Origin: DATIJJ01 sp035478795
GTDB taxonomy: Bacteria; Pseudomonadota; Gammaproteobacteria; DSM-16500
Reading direction: 5' to 3'
DNA: 28,123 nucleotides
NCBI GenBank assembly: GCA_035478795.1
Contig: DATIJJ010000023.1
Coordinates: 1-28,123 of the forward strand
The notes beneath the pieces are model-generated. The model was given only the letters and a program-made list of their open reading frames with translations. It searched no databases and was not told where the DNA came from. Both the position numbers and the translations under genes were made by a program. Numbering within the stretch: position 1 is the first letter of the stretch; every line of letters starts with the position of its first letter. Shown one piece after another: positions 24,226 to 28,123 of the stretch.

Positions 24226-24277
24226 AACACTCTCCCTGATCTTAAAGTTTGCATCAATTCACTGACCTCTATCCGTG

Positions 24278-24315
24278 CGTCATCCCGCGACGCTCTTCAA
24301 GCGGGACCCAGCGCC
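24278..24315. repeat. Second copy of the CCCGCG palindromic repeat family
   Basis: CGTCATCCCGCG...GCGGGACCCAG has a TCCCGC/GCGGGA 6-bp stem (24283-24288, 24301-24306) and matches, in opposite orientation and with divergence in the loop, the element at 12-44. It lies between two minus-strand genes. Confidence 0.65.
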
Positions 24316-24327
24316 TTTTGTTAAAAA

Positions 24328-25140
24328 TCACATTCGCCTGTGCGTCAACACAGGAAATTCTTCACGCACCTTGCGAGCATAATCGAGATCGATGTCCGCC
24401 ACAACCACGCCTTCATCCTGAGATAAGGAAGCCATGACTTTCCCCCACGGATCCACAATCATACTGTGACCATACGTTTTACGCCCATTTTCATGCACAC
24501 CTGTTTGTGCTGCGGCAATCATATACACCTGATTTTCAATCGCCCGCGCGCGCACCAGCACATCCCAATGTGCACTGCCTGTTGTCTCAGTAAACGCAGC
24601 AGGCAATACAATCATATCCACACCCTGATCATGCATGGTGCGAAAGAGTTCAGGAAATCGAATGTCATAACACACCGCAAGACCCAGTTTTCCAAACGGT
24701 GTGGATGCCACCACGACCTTCTCACCCGGCAAGGTTGTTTTCGATTCATGATAACTTTCGCGCGTTGCAGACAGCGTCACATCAAACAAATGAATTTTAT
24801 CGTAACGCGAAATACTGTTTCCCTGATCATCATATAAAAAACAGGCAGCATGCACTTTTTCATCGGTATTGTCGAGTGCGACTGGAATCGTACCACCCAC
24901 AATCCAGACGCCGTATTTTTTAGCCTGTTCCGCTAAAAAATCCTGAATGCGGCCATGCCCTTTTTTTTCACGGACTTTGACCTTATCCATCTGATCCATC
25001 CCCATCACCGCAAACATTTCAGGCAAGACAATCAGGCGAGCGTCTTTTAGAACTGCTTCCTGAATCCATTTTTCGGCAATGGCGAGATTTTTTTTGACAT
25101 CCGAGTTGGATGTCATCTGAATGGCTGCTACACGTATCAT
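24328..25140 (-). CDS. Nit-type carbon-nitrogen hydrolase (probable deaminated glutathione amidase)
   Basis: This 270-aa cytoplasmic protein belongs to the nitrilase superfamily and has the complete triad: Glu41 in LPEMF, Lys115 in YDKIHLFDV, Cys157 in LAVCYDIRFPEL. The YDKIHLFDV and RFPELFR context is that of the Nit1-like branch, whose members repair deaminated glutathione to alpha-ketoglutarate and cysteinylglycine; a general omega-amidase role is the alternative. The length is typical. It follows the P1-family peptidase gene with a 9-nt gap, so the two probably form an operon. The link to glutathione would match gloB elsewhere in the window but is not physical. Confidence 0.9.
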   Translation of the reverse strand: MIRVAAIQMTSNSDVKKNLAIAEKWIQEAVLKDARLIVLPEMFAVMGMDQMDKVKVREKKGHGRIQDFLAEQAKKYGVWIVGGTIPVALDNTDEKVHAACFLYDDQGNSISRYDKIHLFDVTLSATRESYHESKTTLPGEKVVVASTPFGKLGLAVCYDIRFPELFRTMHDQGVDMIVLPAAFTETTGSAHWDVLVRARAIENQVYMIAAAQTGVHENGRKTYGHSMIVDPWGKVMASLSQDEGVVVADIDLDYARKVREEFPVLTHRRM

Positions 25141-25149
25141 GTTTATTCC

Positions 25150-26046
25150 TCACAAAACAATCGAATCAGTCACTGCATTCAAGATCGCCTGTCGAACCGT
25201 TTCTGCTGCCATGGCGCTGATCACGAGTTCTGTTTCATGCAACTCACCGAGTGATGCACAAATCACAATATCCCCATCACTTTCGGTAAATACTGGCGAA
25301 ATCGCACGCGCCATGCCAGACATCGCCACTCTGCCAATGCGTTTTAAGGCTATTTTGGAAAAAACCGCATTGGTAAAAACCGCAACGAGTGTGGTATTCG
25401 CCAGATCACTCACGACATCTTCATGACCTGTTAAAAGATATTGCTCGCAATCCGCAAATTTTCCATCAGGCAAACGCGCACCGGCTACAATTTTTGAACC
25501 ATCGCGCACATCGCCAAGACTATTCACGACGGCATAGGCGAGCACACTGACACCGTTTTTTAAAATCAGTTCAGCAAAACCGACACCGCCGCTCATGCGT
25601 TTGGCATGCGGCACAAATTTCCCGACGGATGCACCGGTGCCCGCCCCCACACGTCCTTGCAAGGGATTATTTTCGATGGCATACAAACACGCCTGATAGG
25701 CATTTTCCGGTGTCGGTGGTGTCGCCGATTTCACGGCAAAATCATAAATGCCGGCCGTTGGCACAATCGGCACATTGGCATAAGGCGTTCGATAACCGCG
25801 TCCCTGTTCCTGAAACCATTGCATGACACCCGACACTGCATTCAAACCAAACGCACTTCCCCCGGTAAACACGAGACCGTCAATATAGGGAACATGTGCA
25901 TCAAGCTCCATGACATGTAATTCATGACTGGCGGGGGATGCGCCGCACACCGTATAGGCAGCCGGTGCGGGACGATCAAATAAAAAGACCGTGACGCCTG
26001 TTGCCTGTTCTTCATTCGAATAATGACCCACTTTTAATGATTGCAT
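25150..26046 (-). CDS. P1-family (S58) peptidase / DmpA-like aminopeptidase
   Basis: This protein of about 298 aa resembles P1 (DmpA/MEROPS S58) Ntn-type peptidases that self-cleave to expose a nucleophile. GLVFTGGSAFGLNAVSGV, GRVGAGTGASVGK, GDVRDG and LANTTLVAVFTNA are the family blocks. Cleavage is expected near Asn-Thr in the last block (about residues 217-219 of this start), which gives a Thr nucleophile like the mycobacterial branch, whereas DmpA uses Ser. Substrates of such enzymes include beta-amino and L-amino peptides or amides; none is shown here. I prefer the ATG at 26046, which has GGA 7 nt upstream, over the one at 26058. It lies upstream of the Nit gene. Confidence 0.85.
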   Translation of the reverse strand: MQSLKVGHYSNEEQATGVTVFLFDRPAPAAYTVCGASPASHELHVMELDAHVPYIDGLVFTGGSAFGLNAVSGVMQWFQEQGRGYRTPYANVPIVPTAGIYDFAVKSATPPTPENAYQACLYAIENNPLQGRVGAGTGASVGKFVPHAKRMSGGVGFAELILKNGVSVLAYAVVNSLGDVRDGSKIVAGARLPDGKFADCEQYLLTGHEDVVSDLANTTLVAVFTNAVFSKIALKRIGRVAMSGMARAISPVFTESDGDIVICASLGELHETELVISAMAAETVRQAILNAVTDSIVL

Positions 26047-26111
26047 AAGGTTTTCCATCCTGTTTGTGTTGAGGTACTATATACCATCGAACGTGATCGG
26101 GGAGTATCAAA

Positions 26112-26474
26112 ATGAAACTGGCGAAAATCATACTGGCCATTGGCTTAAGCTGTCTCGGTTTTTCGATTTACGCAGCCGATCAGGTGGTGAAAGAAGATAC
26201 CACACCGCCCGGTTCTGAAGGTCCCCTGACTGTGAATCAAATTCCGCCAGTCTACACACAACCGGCGCCAGCAGCGCCACAACAACCCTCTGAAACCCGT
26301 CAGCCGGTGATGCCGTCAAATACGCCAACACCACCGCCTGTCGAAACGGTGCCAGCGCCGCAAACAACGCCACAACAGCCGGAACAGCCAGGCGCACAAC
26401 CGGCTACTCCGCCGCAAAATACCGAACAGCCGGTGACGCAGCAAACCAATCAGCCGCCGGTGATGCAGCAATAA
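26112..26474 (+). CDS. Secreted Pro/Gln-rich low-complexity protein
   Basis: This 120-aa protein has a signal peptide (MKLAKIILAIGLSCLGFSIYA, cleavage after residue 21) and then an almost wholly unstructured chain rich in Pro, Gln, Thr and Ala, with irregular PQQP, PPPV, QQPEQP and NQPP motifs. There is no domain, cysteine or lipobox in the mature part. It could span the periplasm or wall, bind partners through proline motifs, or be a surface decoration. GGGGAG precedes the ATG. It lies 49 nt before the 476-aa candidate effector and may share its transcript. It diverges from the P1-peptidase gene. Confidence 0.75.
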   Translation: MKLAKIILAIGLSCLGFSIYAADQVVKEDTTPPGSEGPLTVNQIPPVYTQPAPAAPQQPSETRQPVMPSNTPTPPPVETVPAPQTTPQQPEQPGAQPATPPQNTEQPVTQQTNQPPVMQQ

Positions 26475-26523
26475 CATCATCCGGTTGATTAAATTGTTCA
26501 AATAAAAACCAACGAGGATTCTC

Positions 26524-27954
26524 ATGAAATCTGGCCATCCAAATCCAACTGCCGAGCAGAAAACCGAAAAACGCCCGCGTCGGTATGAAGATTTTCAAGT
26601 CGTTGAAACAGTGGACTGGAGAAAAATAAATTCTCACTCTTCGAGATATCAAGAGCTCTGGATAATGAGCAAAAAGCCTTTGGCAGGCGACGATCCAAAA
26701 AAACCTAAATATTCTCACCTTCACTATGTTAAAAAAATATGTCGCAATCCAACTTCTTCCAACTTTATCACTCCTGAAAAATGCAAAGCATTTGCAATCA
26801 ATGAAATGCGCGCGCAAGAATTTTTGCGCTTGATGATGCCAACACAAAACAAGACACGCCTTATTTTTGATGAGCAAGGAGCGGTCTACGTCCAGTCAAA
26901 AGAAATTCCAGGATTTACTTGTCTCGGAAGTCAAGAGGCCCAGAATAAAGCCAGGGAAATGTTCAGCCTGGAAAAGTATGGAACTCCACACGGTGTGAAA
27001 GGATTTGGCGAACTGGTTTTTTTCTGTTTGGTTATTGTAGAGGATGGAGATTTTTGGAGTCGCAATGTCGGATATGCCGGTGTCGACTCTCAGCTTTATA
27101 AAATAGATGGAGGCCTGGCTTTTCTGGGCGCAAATACTCTTGGCTATTGTCGATTTCTAACACCACTTTATGATGATGTGTTGCTTGGTAAGAAACATCC
27201 CATTTTTATGCGGGAATATTACCGTGCCCGTTTAAAATTTATTGTATTGCCTGATCTCTTGCTTGAAAAATTTATACAACATTATCAGGTGGGAGAAGAA
27301 AAAATTTCTCGCAGTGACTATTTTAAAAAAATACGGGATGCTTTTCGGAAAATAAAAATAGAAGAAGATGAAGGATTTAAACAATATATTTTATCTGATG
27401 ATGCAGTCACTGATCTTGCAGCATACCAGGCTTATTTAAAAGAATTCAAACTGACAGGGAAAATAAAACTGCTGGATCAATGTCCTGGTGCGCTGTATGA
27501 GATAAATCATTTTTTCTGGAATTATCGCAAAACACTGGCTCCTGCTTTTACTCAACAACAGGATAACTATTTGTCAAAACTCGAAAAATTATCGCAACAG
27601 GCATTTGAACTGGCCGCTCAAATCAAAGAGCTGAACCCGGCGAATAAAGAAAAAGTACCTTATGAAACACGCATTGTAGAAGCGATTGAAAAAGATCAGG
27701 CATCCAATAAAGAAGATCAGGCATACGACAGTCCGGTTGCACTGCAAAATTGCATCCTGACACTTCAGCAAGATCTTAAGCTTGTTCGTTCTCAAAAAAA
27801 ACCCGAAAAACAAAGCGCCGCCGGATTTTGGGGTTTTATATTTCCACCCGCACCGCCCGTGACAAGTGCAAGCAAAACAGCGGGACAAAAACCGTCAGCG
27901 CATCCTCAGCCGTCTGCCAGACAGCAGGGATACAAAGGACCTGGTTTTGGTTAA
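26524..27954 (+). CDS. Candidate effector with a kinase-like core
   Basis: I cannot name this 476-aa protein, which has no signal peptide. Residues 95-210 read like the catalytic core of the HipA/PI-kinase-like fold that occurs in several Legionella effectors: an E-x-x-AQEFLRLMMP helix, Lys126 in VYVQSKEI, an E-D-G-D-F-W-S-R-N-V-G catalytic-loop pattern (Asp176, Asn181) and KIDGG (Asp195) as the metal-binding Asp. The rest is helical, with coiled-coil-like stretches at 355-375, and ends in a Pro/Ser/Gln-rich tail with C-terminus YKGPGFG. A lipid or protein kinase function is inference only. GAGGAT precedes the ATG. The tail resembles that of the F-box/ankyrin-like protein. Confidence 0.6.
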   Translation: MKSGHPNPTAEQKTEKRPRRYEDFQVVETVDWRKINSHSSRYQELWIMSKKPLAGDDPKKPKYSHLHYVKKICRNPTSSNFITPEKCKAFAINEMRAQEFLRLMMPTQNKTRLIFDEQGAVYVQSKEIPGFTCLGSQEAQNKAREMFSLEKYGTPHGVKGFGELVFFCLVIVEDGDFWSRNVGYAGVDSQLYKIDGGLAFLGANTLGYCRFLTPLYDDVLLGKKHPIFMREYYRARLKFIVLPDLLLEKFIQHYQVGEEKISRSDYFKKIRDAFRKIKIEEDEGFKQYILSDDAVTDLAAYQAYLKEFKLTGKIKLLDQCPGALYEINHFFWNYRKTLAPAFTQQQDNYLSKLEKLSQQAFELAAQIKELNPANKEKVPYETRIVEAIEKDQASNKEDQAYDSPVALQNCILTLQQDLKLVRSQKKPEKQSAAGFWGFIFPPAPPVTSASKTAGQKPSAHPQPSARQQGYKGPGFG

Positions 27955-28009
27955 TCGCGTAATGAAGTGTCAAAGTGTCGTCAACCATGCTGAGTTATGG
28001 TTATTCGAA

Positions 28010-28024
28010 GCCTCAATCGGAGCG
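28010..28024. repeat. 15-mer shared with the DUF559 arm insert
   Basis: GCCTCAATCGGAGCG here is identical to 10532-10546 inside the insertion in the left DUF559 arm. In both places it abuts a palindromic repeat, so it is probably part of a dispersed element or its edge. Confidence 0.7.
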
Positions 28025-28035
28025 TCATCCTGAGG

Positions 28036-28123
28036 CATCTTCTCGCCGAAGGATCATCTGCTATTTATAAAGACTTTTTTGCAAGAGCTTGTAGATAGCG
28101 GATGATCCTTCGGCGAGAAGATG
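28036..28123. repeat. Long inverted repeat, cut by the window end
   Basis: Arms 28036-28065 and 28094-28123 are complementary: the outer 23 bp (beginning CATCTTCTCGCCGAAGGATC) pair perfectly, then one mismatch and a further GCTAT match. The left arm is preceded by CGTCATCCTGAGG, and the repeat may continue beyond the window. It lies about 80 bp after the last gene. Confidence 0.88.

Noticed and set aside
24466..24837. 123-aa plus-strand frame inside the Nit gene
   Set aside because: It is antisense to the catalytic region of the Nit enzyme; composition (His, Cys, Arg) is typical of a shadow.

Overview
The window looks like a piece of chromosome from an intracellular gammaproteobacterium, most likely of the order Legionellales (Legionella/Coxiella/Aquicella/Berkiella-like). 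This is inferred from protein families and not from a marker-gene tree. The window holds gammaproteobacterial housekeeping genes (gltX beside tRNA-Ala and tRNA-Glu, gloB, wrbA, fadL, a type IV pilin). They are mixed with eukaryote-like or effector-like genes: a secreted ecto-NTPDase (apyrase), an F-box plus ankyrin-like protein, a YopT-type cysteine peptidase and a kinase-like-fold protein. These are typical of bacteria with a Dot/Icm type IV secretion system, but no secretion genes are in the window.

Layout. 1-4013 (+): a palindromic repeat, a good promoter, then wrbA, a type IV pilin, a GT4 glycosyltransferase and an MsbA-like ABC exporter, closely packed. 4023-5919: gloB (-) diverging from a polytopic membrane protein (+). 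5925-9402 (-): a hydrolase, an F-box/ankyrin-like protein and a phosphoribosyltransferase in one tight operon. 9457-10447 (+): an extended -10 promoter, a 19-codon leader ORF and the YopT-like gene. 10474-11100: a compact element with a DUF559 (Vsr-like) endonuclease gene between 78-bp near-perfect inverted repeats, one arm carrying a 53-bp insertion. 11144-12160: a possible HTH protein (-) and a hotdog thioesterase (+). 12300-14199 (-): a candidate small RNA, tRNA-Glu, tRNA-Ala with a near-consensus promoter, and gltX. 14320-16444: an unknown helical protein (+) whose 3' end overlaps the convergent NTPDase gene (-). 16571-22093 (-): a HDC-like decarboxylase fused to a GNAT acetyltransferase, a membrane EAL protein with a destroyed GGDEF motif, and a FadL porin ending at a terminator. 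22179-23867 (+): a second GGDEF/EAL protein. 23878-26046 (-): a small membrane protein, a Nit-type amidohydrolase and a P1-family peptidase. 26112-27954 (+): a Pro/Gln-rich secreted protein and the kinase-like candidate effector. The window ends inside a long inverted repeat.

How the genes fit together. The gltX/tRNA block serves translation, and the glycosyltransferase and ABC exporter probably serve envelope glycolipid or polysaccharide. The two c-di-GMP proteins flank the decarboxylase-acetyltransferase gene, which is arranged as if it makes an amine and then N-acetylates it. The candidate effectors are scattered between housekeeping genes. The most distinctive items are the DUF559 inverted-repeat element, the decarboxylase-GNAT fusion with an internal ribosome-binding site, and the cluster of candidate effectors. 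All functional calls rest on motif reading by eye, without database searches.
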